NCBI GenBank assembly: GCA_900455155.1
Contig: UGUC01000003.1
Span: forward strand, 310,001 to 374,000
Direction of reading: 5' to 3'
Source of the DNA: Providencia stuartii
GTDB lineage: Bacteria > Pseudomonadota > Gammaproteobacteria > Enterobacterales > Enterobacteriaceae
Length of the DNA: 64,000 bases
Shown here: positions 9,289 to 20,471 of the stretch, one piece after another
Numbering within the stretch: position 1 is the stretch's first letter
How the letters are laid out: each line of letters starts with the position of its first letter
Made by a program: the position numbers and the translations under genes
The notes under the pieces: generated by a model
Seen by the model: only the letters and a program-made list of their open reading frames with translations
What the model was told of the DNA's origin: nothing
Databases searched by the model: none

Positions 9289-10950
9289 ATCCACTCCGAC
9301 CACTTTTTTGTGTCGCAGATAACTTAGCCACACATCCAAGTGTTAATAACAAAAACAAGCCACAAAATAGCAGCATGACATCAATACGGTTAAAGCCAGC
9401 AGGCTGCTGCCATAACGAGAAAATAAATGCGATGAAAAAGAGTAAAGTTGATAAAGCAGCAATTAAAATCAGCATCTTGCGAGCATTTTTAATCACTAGA
9501 CAGAGGATAAAAATGCCTCCCCAGCACAGGAAAAAAGCACTTATTGGCAATGTTAATGACAGAGACATCACAACCAGCAATGCGCTTACTGACAGCAACA
9601 GTCCACCACAGCATCCAACGATCCCCCCGGCAATCCGCGAGGCTGCATGCCGCCAACACCACATTGCCAACCCACTCGCTACCAAGACACAGCCACTAAA
9701 TCCCGCGATAAAATGCAAAACGCTAAATAGCGTTTCGACGTTTGGTAGCCATTGATACTGACCATAATGCAGTGGTTGAATACTGATAAAAGCACGAGTC
9801 CAGAAAGCGTGATCAGAGGAGTCTCGAACACCAACAAGCCGCCCTTCATTCAAATCAAAACGATATTGCTCAAAGTTAGCACTACCCGGTTGCCCCGCGT
9901 GTACTCCACCAATCACCAATGAATCGCCTTGGCGCATCAAGGTTTGTGGCGTAAAAGAGGGATAAGTTTGTTTAAGCCACTCGAATACTTGCTCTGGTTG
10001 ATGCTCGCGTAGAACTACTTGGTGGTTATCAACCTTACGAAAGCCCCCATCAATTGCTGCATGACCAACTGTGGATTATCAGGGCTTACACTTGATGCCA
10101 AGCCAACGGTTCCTAACGCACCTAACCCTGAAAGCGCCCCTGTCACAGCAAATAAAATTAGCCATGGATAGCACCATAATCCCAGCCAATTATGCAGATC
10201 ATGAATAAATAAGCGTAAATTCAGCCGACGTGGTAGGCGCATCATCGAAGCTAACTTGCGGCGGTTAATAATAAAGCCGCTAATTAACAGTACTGCCAAC
10301 GCAAAACCAAATAGGCTAATCAGAATACGTCCTGGAAAATCAATAAATAGGTTTTTATGCAATGTGACCAGCCACATTGCAGGAGTATTCTGCGCTAAAG
10401 CTTGGCCCGTAATGGCACTATAGCTGTTATCGCACTGCCCCATCCCAAGGCAAAAAGTGATGGTAGGATTGGCTGATTGAGGTAACTGCACCAATGCAGC
10501 CTCTGGCTGTAACGTTAGTAATTGTGATAGCGGCAGGAGTTCTCCTGAAAGGGGCGCTTTATTCCACCAAAGACGTAAAGCATCACTTCCTAAGCTCCAA
10601 GTGCCACTTAGCATAATCACAAATAAAAAAACGCCCAAAAATGCACCCGCACTACGATGTAGATCGGACATTCTGCGCGTCAGTGGAACTTTCATTGTCC
10701 TCCCCCCCACAGCAATAACCACAATAGAGGAAGCGGCCACCCATCCGTAACTGCGTAATAACATTTGTCGCCAGCTACTCGCGGTAAAGCTGTAGACAAA
10801 CATCCCCATGGTGCAAAAAACGGCAAGAAAAACTGCTCCATACAAGCGGTTTAGAAGATCATCCGAAGGGTAAATGCGAACGAATAATAGGGAGAGAACA
10901 ACTCCCCCTATTAAAGTGCCAATGATGGAAATCGCACTGACTAATTTCAT
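9266..10950 (-). pseudogene. PepSY-associated membrane protein of a siderophore-uptake operon, frameshifted
   Basis: Two frames (10950-10015 and 9940-9266) make one protein of about 560 residues with several membrane helices: two near the N-terminus, one after TRRMSDLHRSAGAFLGVFLF, others near ISLFGFALAVLLISGF and LHNWLGLWCYPWLILFAVTG, and a C-terminal bundle. The R..DLH.. arrangement (MSDLHRSAG) and HDLHNWLG are typical of PepSY_TM iron-regulated proteins such as FptC of Pseudomonas. The frame switches near 10058; the bridging frame reads DNHQVVLREHQPEQVFEWLK. Its ATG overlaps the receptor stop as TAATG, implying translational coupling. The molecular role is not settled; reduction of iron from the siderophore has been proposed for relatives. 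Confidence 0.72.
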
Positions 10951-13095
10951 TAAAAATCAGCCTTTACAGTCAACATCACGTTACGAGGTTCGCCGTAACG
11001 GTTATTCCATTGTGGAGAGAAAAGACCTGAATAATAGCGGCGATCGAATAAGTTATTCACATTGACCGCTGCGCTCCACGTTTCGTCAATTTGATACCCC
11101 AAACGCGTATTAAAGAGGGCATAACCCCCTTGACGTAAAGTGACATTGCCGTTGGTGGTACTATAAGCACTTTGTGCTTGCATACCGCCCCCAATGCTCC
11201 ATTTACGTTCATCCCAAGGAAGATCGTAGTTGGTCCATACACGTAACATATGACGAGGCGTTAACGTGTTGTAGGCATTACCTTTGTTTTGGCTATCATC
11301 GCGATATTTGGTGTCTGTATAGGTGTAGCCGACAGAGACATCCCAAAATGGCGTAATATAGCCAACACCTTCTAATTCAAAACCTTGGCTACGTACTTTG
11401 CCCCCACTAATAAAGTAGTTATCAAAGCCTCCCGTCGGGTGATCAGGGTCAACTTGAGGATTGTTTTTGATATCTATCTGATAGATAGCCCCTGATAAGT
11501 TCAAGCTACCGTTGAGTAATCCCGCTTTAATCCCCGTCTCTAGCGTTTGCCCTTCAACGGGTTTCAGCATTTTACCACTCCAGGTTTTCGCGGTTTGAGG
11601 CTGATAAACGGTTGAATAGCTGCTATACCAAGACCAATCTTTTGCAAAATCCCAAATCACACCGCCATAAGGGGTGATCCGGCCATTTTCAGTAAATTTA
11701 GACGTTGGCGATTTCAATTCCCACCAGCTATCGCGAGCCCCAATGATCACCGTGACAGGCTCTACAACCTTAATGCGCCCCATACCATAAACGCCTTTTT
11801 GAGTTGTTTTCGTTGCACCTGGAGAGCTATAGGGCCCGACATTAGGCTTTGGTACGCTGTGTGGATCCCAGCGATAGACGTTCACGGGAACATTCAGTGA
11901 AGGGTCAAATTCCGCGCTATACTGCTTTTCACTCGCATGCGAGTAATTAACCCCCATAATCACATCATGCTTCTGCCCCCAGCCTTCAACCTTACCATTC
12001 AAGCTTGTATCAAGACTGATTTGTTCATTGCGGAATTTATAAGCGCCCCCCATCAGCATGGCGCCATCCCCAGTTTCAGGGTCGATATTGCCCCATGCAC
12101 CTGCATAAATTAGGCGAGCATTAACATGTTGATATTCAGTATTGAGTTTGTATTGCCAATCATCATTGATCTGGTGCTCAATCGCAGCAAAGGTGCGTGT
12201 GGTATCCCATTTAAAACGGTCCCAATCCACATCAAGGTAGGTTTTACGTGGAAGATGCAAATCACGACCATCTTTCCCCATAGGTACGCCAGCCATATTG
12301 GTGACTGAATCGATAGTTTGATATTGTGCACCAACACGTAATAAAGTATCAGGGGTGAGATCCGCATCAACCGTCGCGTACATTAAACGTGTTTTTTGAT
12401 CGGATACATCATAGAAGAAATCCTTATCCTCCCACGCCATCACAAATCGCCCACGCACACTGCCTGATTCATTGAGTAATCCACCAACATCCGCTTCACC
12501 GCGATAACGGTTCCAACTCCCCCGCTGTTAAGCTGAGTTTCGCCATATCTTTCCTTTGGCGCATGTTTGCGAACCATATTGACCGTCGCAGCAGGGTTTC
12601 CCATTCCATGAAGTAGCCCATTGGAGCCACGTAAGATCTCAACACGCTCATACACCGCCATATCTTGCGGTGAACTCGCCATATTACCGAGCAACGCTGG
12701 CACACCATCAATTTCAAAGGAATCAATTTGGAAGCCACGTACATAGTAGGCGGTCGTTAACTTGACGTAAGGGGCACTCGTTACCCCTGTGGCTCTTTGC
12801 ATAACATCGTCAAGGGTTTTGTAGGTTCTGCTTTTCGATTTGCTCGCGGTCAATAACACTGACAGATTGTGCAACTTCTCTTGGTTTTAGGGCTATTTTG
12901 CCTAATGTTGTGACGCCAGGCTCCACATAATCGTCATCAGCACTGGAGGTCGTTGTTACTTGCATGACATCATGCTTAGGTTGCGAGCTTTGTTCTGCCC
13001 CTGCTGATAAAGCCCATGGAGCAGTTGCTAAAAACAGTGCGCAAGGGGCAAGTTTTAGCCCCTTTTAAGCGCTTAGCATTATGAACGGACAACAT
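10950..13095 (-). pseudogene. Ferric-siderophore TonB-dependent receptor, FptA/FhuE-like, frameshifted
   Basis: Read through three single-base indels, this is a roughly 715-residue siderophore receptor. It has a signal peptide ([17 protein letters not shown]), then [15 protein letters not shown] and the plug ([47 protein letters not shown]). The barrel ends [15 protein letters not shown] with the usual final phenylalanine. The plug and barrel motifs resemble FptA, the ferripyochelin receptor, and FhuE/FpvA. The breaks are an extra A near 13058, one near 12830, and an extra G in a run of five near 12530. I set the start at the ATG at 13095, just downstream of a Fur box. It heads the operon with the PepSY and permease genes. 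Confidence 0.82.
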
Positions 13096-13111
13096 TTTCT
13101 ACCCTAAAAAG

Positions 13112-13134
13112 TTAAATGATAATTGTTATCAATT
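13112..13134 (-). promoter_or_regulatory. Fur box upstream of the siderophore receptor operon
   Basis: AAATGATAATTGTTATCAATTT contains the palindrome GATAATTGTTATC and fits the Fur consensus. It lies 20-40 bases upstream of the receptor start at 13095 and should repress the receptor, PepSY and permease genes when iron is plentiful. Confidence 0.8.
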
Positions 13135-13198
13135 TAGCCAATTAATGGGGTGGGATACTTTCGAATGCCGGATTTTGTCTATCGCTATCCGGCAATAA

Positions 13199-14069
13199 CT
13201 AACGTTTTTTGAGTTGATTTGGTGAGATGCCAAAGCGCTTACGAAAAGCGACGGAGAAGTGAGCGGGAGTATAGCCAACCTGATAAGCTACGGTAGAAAT
13301 ATTCGCATCATGGACGCTCAATAGCTGATAAGCCGTTTCCAATCGATACTCTTGCAACCAACCGTAAATACTATTACCAAACAGTTGGCGAAACCCTTGC
13401 GTTAACTTACGAGTATTCATACCAACACGCTTCGCTAATTCATCCAAGCTAGGCGGGGATTCTAACTCCTGCATTAAGATAGATTTCGCTATCTGCAAAT
13501 TATCAATATCACGTTGACGCAATTTAGGCGCTATTTGCGATGGCTCATGTAAAAAGTGATCTAAGCATAACGCTGTAATTTCAGTCACTTTAGCGCATAA
13601 GTAGAGCTGATGTAATGATGGATGAGTAGGACAGGCAAATAGCTGCTGTGTCATTGCTAGTACACTTGCAGGAATTGAAAAAATGTAATAATTGAGCTTT
13701 ACTTGGATGGTAGCAGCTTTCAGGTAGCTTTAATTGATGTTGTTCCAACCATTCAGGTGAAATATCGATCATCGTATATTTCATCGGTTGGCAGGCGCGA
13801 AACAGGTTGCATAGCTGGTAATTTTTCTGGCTGCCAGAGAGTATCAATGAGGGTGAATTAACCTCGACATTATGTCCAGAGCTGCTACGACAACCCATTG
13901 CGCCTTGATGTATGGCCACTAACTTCAGGCCTGCCTGTTGTTCTTCATTAATCCCCAGATCATGTTGGATCACAAACTCACCGCGACTGATGCGCACAAA
14001 AGGCCCAACAGTATAATCTTCGCGGTTAGAATGCGCTTGATTAAGTTTATCTTCAGAACGTTGCTGCAT
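13199..14069 (-). pseudogene. AraC-family regulator resembling PchR, frameshifted
   Basis: Two frames make one regulator of about 290 residues. The N-terminal part (14069 to about 13695) is a sensor domain ending LPESCYHPSKAQL. The C-terminal part carries the double helix-turn-helix: PPSLDELAKRVGMNTRKLTQGFRQLFG, YGWLQEYRLETAYQLL and NISTVAYQVGYTPAHFSVAFRKRFGISP. This DNA-binding region is closely similar to PchR, the ferripyochelin-responsive activator, and to YbtA. It lies directly upstream of the receptor operon, so it probably activates it in response to the imported siderophore. The frame break near 13695 is one base and may be an error. A Fur box precedes the gene. Confidence 0.8.
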
Positions 14070-14124
14070 GATTTTTTTCGAAACAAAGGCGATGTGCTGA
14101 CTATCTTGTCAAATAAATAAGAAA

Positions 14125-14143
14125 ATAACAATCATTATCATTT
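14125..14143 (-). promoter_or_regulatory. Fur box upstream of the AraC-type regulator
   Basis: The sequence ATAACAATCATTATCATTT, read on the - strand as AAATGATAATGATTGTTAT, matches the Fur consensus well. It lies about 55 bases before the regulator start at 14069 and just after the end of the neighbouring transporter gene. Confidence 0.78.
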
Positions 14144-14162
14144 GCAAATTGTGCAATGCCAA

Positions 14163-15385
14163 TTATTTTAGATTGAATAATCTGGCGTAATGCTTTGGAT
14201 TAAGACGTAAAAATAACAACAAGGTTATCAAGATCATCAAAATATGCGCTATCCAAACCAAAGCAAAACTTTGGCTTACCTCATGTAACCAAGCAGCAAA
14301 TAGAGGCCCAAAGGCCGCGATAATAAACCCGCCAGCTTGCATCAAAGAGGTTAATGCCCCCGCACTCTCAGGGTGCGGAAGATGATCAAGAGAAGCAATA
14401 ATACTCAATGCAAAACACCCACCTAACCCAATACCGATTAAACAAACCCACAAAAAAGCGAATAACTGAGGGAAAAACACTAACCCTGTAAACCCGATCA
14501 TTTGGCTACATAATGTCACAATCAGCCAAAATCGACGGTCAATATTGTGAGAAGCAAGAATGGGAATTAACAAAGCAGAGAGGGCTTGAAACACGCTCAG
14601 TAAGGCAACCAGTGAACCACTATCAGCACTGCTCATACCTTGCTCAATAAAAAATGGCGCTAACCATGTGACTACCGTTCCATATCCTGCATTAACAAGG
14701 CCAAAACCAACCATGAGTAGCCAAGCCCTCGGCTTCGCTAAAAAGACAAAAACCGATCCTCGCCCATGGTTTTGATGCGTGGCTGATGAATCGATATTAA
14801 CGACAACGGCGATTAGTGCAAATAAAGCGGGTAATGCCATCCATGCTAAAGCAATTTGCCAATGTCCTGAGGCTGTTGTACATGATTGTGCCATCTCGTT
14901 ACAAGAAATATTGGCAAGCCATCGGAGTCAACTGTGCACCCATCGCCCCACCCGCCATTAACATCGCGGAGTATAGCCCCGTCATTGCGGCCATTTTTTT
15001 GTGGGAAACGTAATTTAATTAGTCCCGGAAATACCGCTTGAATATACGCAGCTCCCACACCACAAATAAAAGCGGTGATTAAGAGCTGCTCTCCATTAGT
15101 CACAAATAGACGCGATAAAGAGCCGATAAGCAACAATAACATCGCAAGGCTAAGCCCAACTCGCTCACCTAGCCTTTGGTTCAAGGCAGGAACAATTAAA
15201 GCGCCAACCCCCATTAATAGCATCGGTAACAGCGTCAGTAATGAAATGCTTTGGTAAGTCATCCCCGTAGTTTGGATAATCCCCTCGATCAGTGGACCTG
15301 GCCCCGTGATAAAGGGCCGTAAATTGATCCCGACTAATACGATGGTCATAACCAAACCTAATGAAGCGGTTTTATGCCCAGCCAT
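14163..15385 (-). pseudogene. CynX/NimT-family MFS transporter, frameshifted
   Basis: The combined frames give a roughly 400-residue, 12-helix exporter or importer. The N-terminus LVMTIVLVGINLRPFITGPGPL is characteristic of the CynX/NimT (YeaN) group, whose members handle cyanate or nitroimidazoles. Two one-base breaks occur: an extra T in a run of seven at about 14993-15000 (before MAAMTGLYSAMLMAGGAMG) and another near 14890. The C-terminal half is open to the stop at 14163. The start codon overlaps the stop of the deaminase gene as TAATG, so the two are translationally coupled. With a purine-deaminase-like neighbour, a nucleobase substrate is possible but is inference. Confidence 0.72.
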
Positions 15386-15850
15386 TAATGTTGTTGTTCC
15401 CGCCAGAAAGTATAAAGCGCGGATTGAGCCTCATTTTCGGGTTTTAATTGAATAAAAGTCAGCCCACGTTGTTGCTGTGGCTCGACTCTCAGTGATTGGG
15501 CGATAGCCTCTGTCGATAAACCAAATGGCTCTGCATCTTGATTTGAATACGCATAAACAATCCGCGAAATCCCCGCCATACGCATCGCAGCTAAACACAT
15601 TGGGCATGGCTGACCACTCGCATATACCACACAATCTTCTAACCGAGTGCGTTTTAAGGTTTCGCCTGCTTGACGTAGCGCCATTAGCTCTGCGTGAGCC
15701 GTTGGATCGTTCAGCTCAAGCATCTGATTAACACCTGTTGCAACCACTGCGCCATCACGCACAATCACGGCGCCAAATGGCCGGCCACCAGCTTTAACAT
15801 TCTCTTTAGCCAGTGAAATAGCTTTGTTGTAAAAATTGTTTATCTTGCAT
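15385..15850 (-). pseudogene. Nucleoside/guanine deaminase family protein, frameshifted near the 5' end
   Basis: The protein (about 154 residues) belongs to the cytidine/deoxycytidylate deaminase-like zinc enzymes. The zinc site is complete: HAE at the start of THAELMALRQ-type sequence (TAHAELMALRQAG) and PCPMCLAAM. RPFGAVIVRDG at the N-terminus and the length fit guanine deaminases, which convert guanine to xanthine, rather than the tRNA enzyme TadA. The start ATG at 15850 overlaps the stop of the ankyrin gene as TAATG; a one-base shift near 15828 separates MQDKQFL from AISLAKENVKAGG. It sits between the ankyrin gene and the CynX-like transporter in an operon. Confidence 0.75.
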
Positions 15851-16538
15851 TATTTCGCTCCTGAACGTTCAAGGATTTCAACCAAGTTGCTATATCCTTT
15901 CTGCTTTGCCAACGTCAATGGAGAATTGCCTGACGCATCTGCTAAATTAACATCAGCACCGCCTTTGATAAGTTGCGTCACAATCGTGGCATATTTTTCG
16001 CTGCCATCACCGAGTATGATAGCTTCTATTAATGCCGTCCAACCAAGTCTATTTACATGGTTAACATTAACACCGGCATCAATTAGGGTTTGCACAGTTT
16101 TCACGTGACCGCGTTCAGCAGCGGGGATCAATGCGGTTCCCCCATAGCGGTTAGTACTTGCTAGATCTGCACCATTTTCTAGTGTCATCTCTAGAATTTC
16201 TTGTAGCCCTCTGGCCCCCGCATACAGATAAGGTGAATCTTGGATTGCATCACGGGCATTGACGTTAGCCCCCTGCTCGATTAGAAAGCGAGCCACTTCG
16301 ATTTGATTGGCATGTGTCGCTGCCATTAAAGGAGTACGTAAACGTAAATCACGCTGTTCAATATTTGCACCTTGCTTAAGGGCTTGAGTCACCCCAGAAA
16401 GATCCCCCTTTTTCAGCAAGAGTCACCAAACGACGATGAGTCTACTTGTGCAAATGATTTTGCCATTAATATCAGTGATATACTAAGAATACCTAACATA
16501 TAAGCTAACCACTTGGTCGTTAAACACCATTTTTTCAT
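15850..16538 (-). pseudogene. Exported ankyrin-repeat protein, frameshifted near the 5' end
   Basis: From about 16419 to 15850 the frame encodes five to six ankyrin repeats of about 33 residues, for example RTPLMAATHANQIEVARFLIEQGANVNARD and NRLGWTALIEAIILGDG. Such repeats bind other proteins. The gene probably starts at the ATG at 16538, behind AGGAGG, with a signal sequence (LAYMLGILSISLILMAKSFAQ), implying a periplasmic protein. The frame shifts between that segment and the repeats, near 16395-16430 (a GGGGG run and an AAAAA run lie there). It is the first gene of the coupled ankyrin-deaminase-transporter set and is divergent from a LysR gene. Confidence 0.72.
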
Positions 16539-16623
16539 TGTGCTCCTCCTTTGTCGTCTATTTAATCTACTGAAAATATATGCTATTTAAAAATTAAATA
16601 TTTAAATGTCAGGTATCTATAAA

Positions 16624-17476
16624 ATGAATACATTGCTGAATTTTATTCTACTTAAGACCTTTATTACTGTGGCAGAAACCGGTAATTTCACCGTCGCTTC
16701 ACAACATTTAAACTCAACTCAATCCACGCTAAGCCAGCAAATCCAACGCTTAGAGGCTTTGGTTGGACAGCCTTTATTTATCCGTGGTCATCGTATGCTC
16801 ACACTGACGGAAACCGGCGAAGTACTTTTTCAGTTATGCAAAGAAGATCATCGCGCTCAACGATATGTTTTTTATGAAAATCACGGGAAATGCGGTGATC
16901 CAAACGCTGCGCTTAGGTTTTCCGGAAGATTTTGCTTCAGGGCAAGTAACCCCGACTCTCGCCGCTTTTATGCATGAACACCCCAATATTCGTTTAGAGG
17001 TCACAAGTGGTCTTAGTCGCCAGTTATATCAACACTACCAGCAAGGAGCGCTTGATTTGATTATCGTTAAGCAGCGCAAGGGGGAATTTAAGAGTGATTA
17101 TCGCTGGCCGGAGCCGTTATGTTGGCTAACGAGCGCCAATAATGAGTATTTAAATGCCGATTCTTTGCCTTTGATTGTTTTCCCTGAAAATGGCTTGTAT
17201 CGTAACGATATGTTCCGCTTACTGGATATTGAACAGCGCCCTTGGCATATAACTTACACCTGTTCAAGCCTTGCAGGTATTCAAAGTGCCATTGCTGATG
17301 GGCTTGGGATCAGCTTACTGCCGTTACGCGCTAAGTTACCACAACATCGGATCCTGACGGAGCAAGAAGGTTTCCCCGCCGCCGAAGAGATGGAAATAGC
17401 GATGCATGTCCACGATAGTTCCGACTCGATTAAGGTGTTAGCAGAACGGTTGGCAAGACAGCTTGAACAACTTTGA
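16624..17476 (+). pseudogene. LysR-family transcriptional regulator, frameshifted
   Basis: The N-terminal helix-turn-helix is clear (FITVAETGNFTVASQHLNST, QSTLSQQIQRLEALVGQPLF). The substrate-binding domain continues in another frame from LRLGFPEDFASGQVTPTLAAF to the end. A single extra base near 16832 separates them; correcting it gives LFQYAKKIIALNDMFF, the normal linker helix. The whole protein is then about 283 residues, usual for LysR. I prefer the start at 16624 (MNTLLNF) over 16606. It diverges from the ankyrin-deaminase-transporter set across about 85 bases, the classic arrangement for a regulator of that operon. Confidence 0.78.
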
Positions 17477-17489
17477 TAAAGAACATGAT

Positions 17490-17858
17490 ATGCAGAAACT
17501 CTTTGATCACCTAATCACGCTAGAAAAAAAGCTACATCATTATTCAAATAGAGATAATTTAGAATTTCTTGAAAATATTCTGCACCCAGCGTTTTTAGAA
17601 TTTTGCCGCTCTGGTGTGAGCGCCGATAAAACAGAGACACTTTTAGCCCTCACCCAAGCTAATAATTTATTGGAAATTCACTCCGAAAATTTCCAATGTG
17701 CACAGATAGATGCGAATACAGTGCTCATCACCTATTTAAGTTTTCAACTTGATAATGAGATACGTATTAAACAAACACTACGTTCATCGATTTGGAGCAA
17801 AAATCATCACAACCAATGGCAGCTCCGTTTCCACCAAGGAACACCAAGCTCGTTATAA
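17490..17858 (+). CDS. DUF4440 (NTF2-like fold) protein
   Basis: The 122-residue protein from MQKLFDHLITLEKKL contains LENILHPAFLEFCRSG and a beta-rich C-terminus (TVLITYLSF, SIWSKNHHNQWQLRFHQGTP). These are the hallmarks of DUF4440/SnoaL-like NTF2-fold proteins, small cone-shaped domains that are often dimeric. The function is unknown; relatives may be enzymes or binding proteins. The gene begins 14 bases after the LysR stop in the same direction and is probably co-transcribed. The frame is intact. An alternative start at 17463 would overlap the LysR gene. Confidence 0.7.
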   Translation: MQKLFDHLITLEKKLHHYSNRDNLEFLENILHPAFLEFCRSGVSADKTETLLALTQANNLLEIHSENFQCAQIDANTVLITYLSFQLDNEIRIKQTLRSSIWSKNHHNQWQLRFHQGTPSSL

Positions 17859-18028
17859 ATGCTTTTTTGCTGCATCGTAAACGTCATTACGATTACACTT
17901 TCCTATGACATATAAACAAATTTCGTTTATTTACTCTATGCAATTTCATGGCTACTATTTTATTTGTTTATTGAAAATAATATCTAATAAATTTAAATAG
18001 TTAATGGAATAAATAAAAGGAAATTAAA

Positions 18029-18184
18029 ATGAAAAGACACCCTATTCGGCCTAACTACGACCCCTATAATTGTAATAGTGGTATACCTCATATACCTGAT
18101 ACACACAGGGATCCACATTCAAAAGCATGGGAGTTCAATGATGTACAAGTTAATCATGACTTCATCCTGTCCACTCCCCATTAA
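18029..18184 (+). pseudogene. 5' fragment of an unknown gene cut by an IS3-family element
   Basis: A strong AAAGGA ribosome-binding site precedes an ATG opening MKRHPIRPNYDPYNCNSGIP. The native sequence runs about 45 codons until the IS inverted repeat at 18166; the last few codons and the stop come from the IS. I do not recognise the family. The fragment is rich in proline, histidine and aspartate and has no signal peptide. Nothing on the far side of the IS continues it, so the 3' part was probably lost by rearrangement. Confidence 0.5.
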
Positions 18185-19017
18185 TTAAGACACTTCAAAT
18201 TAGAGATTTCTAACTGTTTACGGTATGTCTCCGGTGGGAGGTTATTTAAACTTTCGTGGGTTCGATTTAGATTGTAATCTTGCTGCCAAAACCACACCAT
18301 CTCTCGTACTTGGCTTAATGATTCAAATAAATAGGCATTTAAAAATTCACGGCGAAATGAACCATTAAATCGTTCGATAAAACCGTTTTGTTGAGGTTTA
18401 CCGGGTTGAATATGGCATAAATCAATTCGATTATTTTTACAATAATTCAATAGATTAGCTGAAATAAGTTCAGGCCCATTATCCACTCGAATTTGTTTCG
18501 GCAATCCTCTATCGATTTTCAAACGTCCTAGTACTCTAATGACTCGTTCAGCAGGCAATGACGTATCAACTTCAATTGCCAGGCACTCACGTGTCCCCTC
18601 ATCAATAATATTCAAGGTTCTGAAGCGTTTACCACAGTACAAACTGTCGTGTACAAAATCCAAAGCCCATTGAATATTCGGGACTTTTTCAATCAATAAG
18701 AGGTTTTTTTCTCGTTTCGGCAGTATTTTTTTCACTCGCCGTTTCAGGTTTAACCCCAAACGGCAATAAACGCGATAAACTCGTTTATGATTAAAGGGAT
18801 AGCCTTGAAATCTTAACCGAAAATAGCATTTCCAAAATCCTGATTGTGGCGATTTAGCTAAAACTGATTGAATAGCATCAATCACTGCACGATCTCTTTC
18901 ACGCCAATTTAGCTGTCGACGATAAAAGGCTGCCCGAGGTAATGATGTTAATTTACAAGCTTTAATGACTGATAAACCTGCCTCTTTTAAAGCCTGGAGT
19001 ACAGGACTTCTTTTTCA
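18181..19017 (-). CDS. IS3-family transposase OrfB (DDE integrase domain)
   Basis: The frame is open from about 19017 to the stop at 18181, about 275 residues. It contains the HTH-like segment AGLSVIKACKLTSLPRAAFYRR and the catalytic DDE core: WALDFVHDSL (first Asp), IRVDNGPELIS (second Asp) and QPGKPQQNGFIERFNGSFRREFLN (Glu). IS3 OrfB is normally made as an OrfAB fusion by a -1 frameshift; the run GAAAAAG just upstream, near 19020, could serve. Because orfA is split by another element, active transposase is unlikely to be made from this copy. Confidence 0.88.
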
Positions 19018-19242
19018 ACCACTACCAACCCTTTTTTGCAAAAAGCGCCTTCATCGCCTGATTTTTCAAGGCTGACTTCTGCAAACATTTTTTTAAGCTT
19101 GGCATTTTCCTCTTCAAGCTCTTTTAATCGTTTAACATCATTAGCTTCCATACCACCCTACTTTGATTTCCAATTAATAGGATGGACTACCTCCTCCCCT
19201 CTGAGGTTAACTGAACAAAATATACTCAGCAGGAGCATTATC

Positions 19243-20268
19243 ATGAATGTTATCTATCTCGGTATTGATTTGGCTAAAAATGTTTTTCAACTTTGTGGAT
19301 TAAATCAGTCGGGTAAACCGGTTTATAAAAAACGCCCTGATCGTAAAACGTTGCTACAGACCGTCGCGAATATTCCGGCTTGCCTGATTGGTGTGGGAGC
19401 CTCCCACGGGCGCATTTTACTGGCAGCGTGAGTTCGAAAAACTGGGACATAAGGTAAAAGTGATCAGTCCCCAGTATGTAAAACCCTTTGCCCCGCGGGC
19501 AAAAAAATGACGGTAATGATGCACAGGCTATCGCAATTGCTCTGATGCAGCCAACAATGCAGTTCGTTCCCCCAAAAAGTCCGGAACAGCAGGATATTCA
19601 AGCCCAGCACCGGGGCAAGACAGCGTATTGTTAATCACCGCACTGCGACAGTCTGTCAAATCAGAGGATTACTGCTTGACCCTGGAATAACAATCGGTAC
19701 GGCAGTCTCAAGGGTTCGTCACGCTGTTCCGCTTATTCTTGAAGATGCTGAAAAATGGTCTTAGCGTTAGAATGCGCAGGGACGATTGCAGAACTTTATG
19801 ATCTCTTTAACGATCTTGGTCGTCGCATAGGCTTTTTTGATAAAGAAATTGATGCTGTGTTCAGGCAATCAGAAGCCTGCCAGCGCATTGCCAAAGTTAA
19901 AGGCATTGGCCCTAAAACAGCAACAGCTGTTGTTGCCGCGATAGGCAAAGGAACTGAATTTAAAAATGGTCGTCACTTTGCCGCATGGCTTGGTCTGGTT
20001 CCACGACAGCACTCGAGTGGTGACAGGGCAGGTACTGATGAATATGACGAAAAAAGGCGACAAGCATTTGCGAACCTTATTTATTCATGGAGCCAGGGCA
20101 GTCGTTAGAGTGGCTGCAAATAATAATGAGGGTTATTTAAATCAATGGGTTAATCAGCTAAAAGAGCGACGAGGATTTAACAAAACGACCGTTGCAGTCG
20201 CCAATAAAAATGCCAGAATTATTTGGTCAATTCTTCACAATGAAACAGAGTACAGACCGGCAGTGTAA
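19243..20268 (+). pseudogene. IS110/IS1111-family transposase, multiply frameshifted
   Basis: The start behind AGGAG gives MNVIYLGIDLAKNVFQLCGL, with the first aspartate of the RuvC-like DEDD domain. Further pieces appear in other frames: HKVKVISPQYVKPF, NDAQAIAIALMQP, then EIDAVFRQSEACQRIAKVKGIGPKTATAV and AAWLGLVPRQHSSG from the helix-hairpin-helix and Tnp domain. The C-terminus is KKGDKHLRTLFIHGARAVVR and ERRGFNKTTVAVANKNARI. At least four breaks are needed to connect them, more than in neighbouring genes, so this copy is probably dead. Confidence 0.82.
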
Positions 20269-20471
20269 TAGCATACCTTTAAAAGTTGCAAGGTATTGAA
20301 AAATGGATACAGGTTAAACCTGCACGATCGGAACCTGATTATTATATTGGCCTTCGTGGCCGTCCAGTTGTTGAGGCGATTGTGTGCGGATCACCCATTT
20401 GGGCCACAGATATTTCTGATGCCGGATAGATGTAAGCAACAGCCTAAAACTTGATTCAGTACTTGCAAAAC
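20269..20471. ncRNA. Possible bridge/seek RNA region at the right end of the IS1111-group element
   Basis: About 200 non-coding bases separate the transposase stop from the right inverted repeat, while the left end has only about 48. IS110-family elements encode a structured guide RNA in their longer non-coding end, which is the right end in the IS1111 group. Short self-complementary pieces are visible, such as TTGGCCTTCGTGGCC at about 20347-20361. The RNA itself is inferred from position and family, not demonstrated. Confidence 0.35.
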
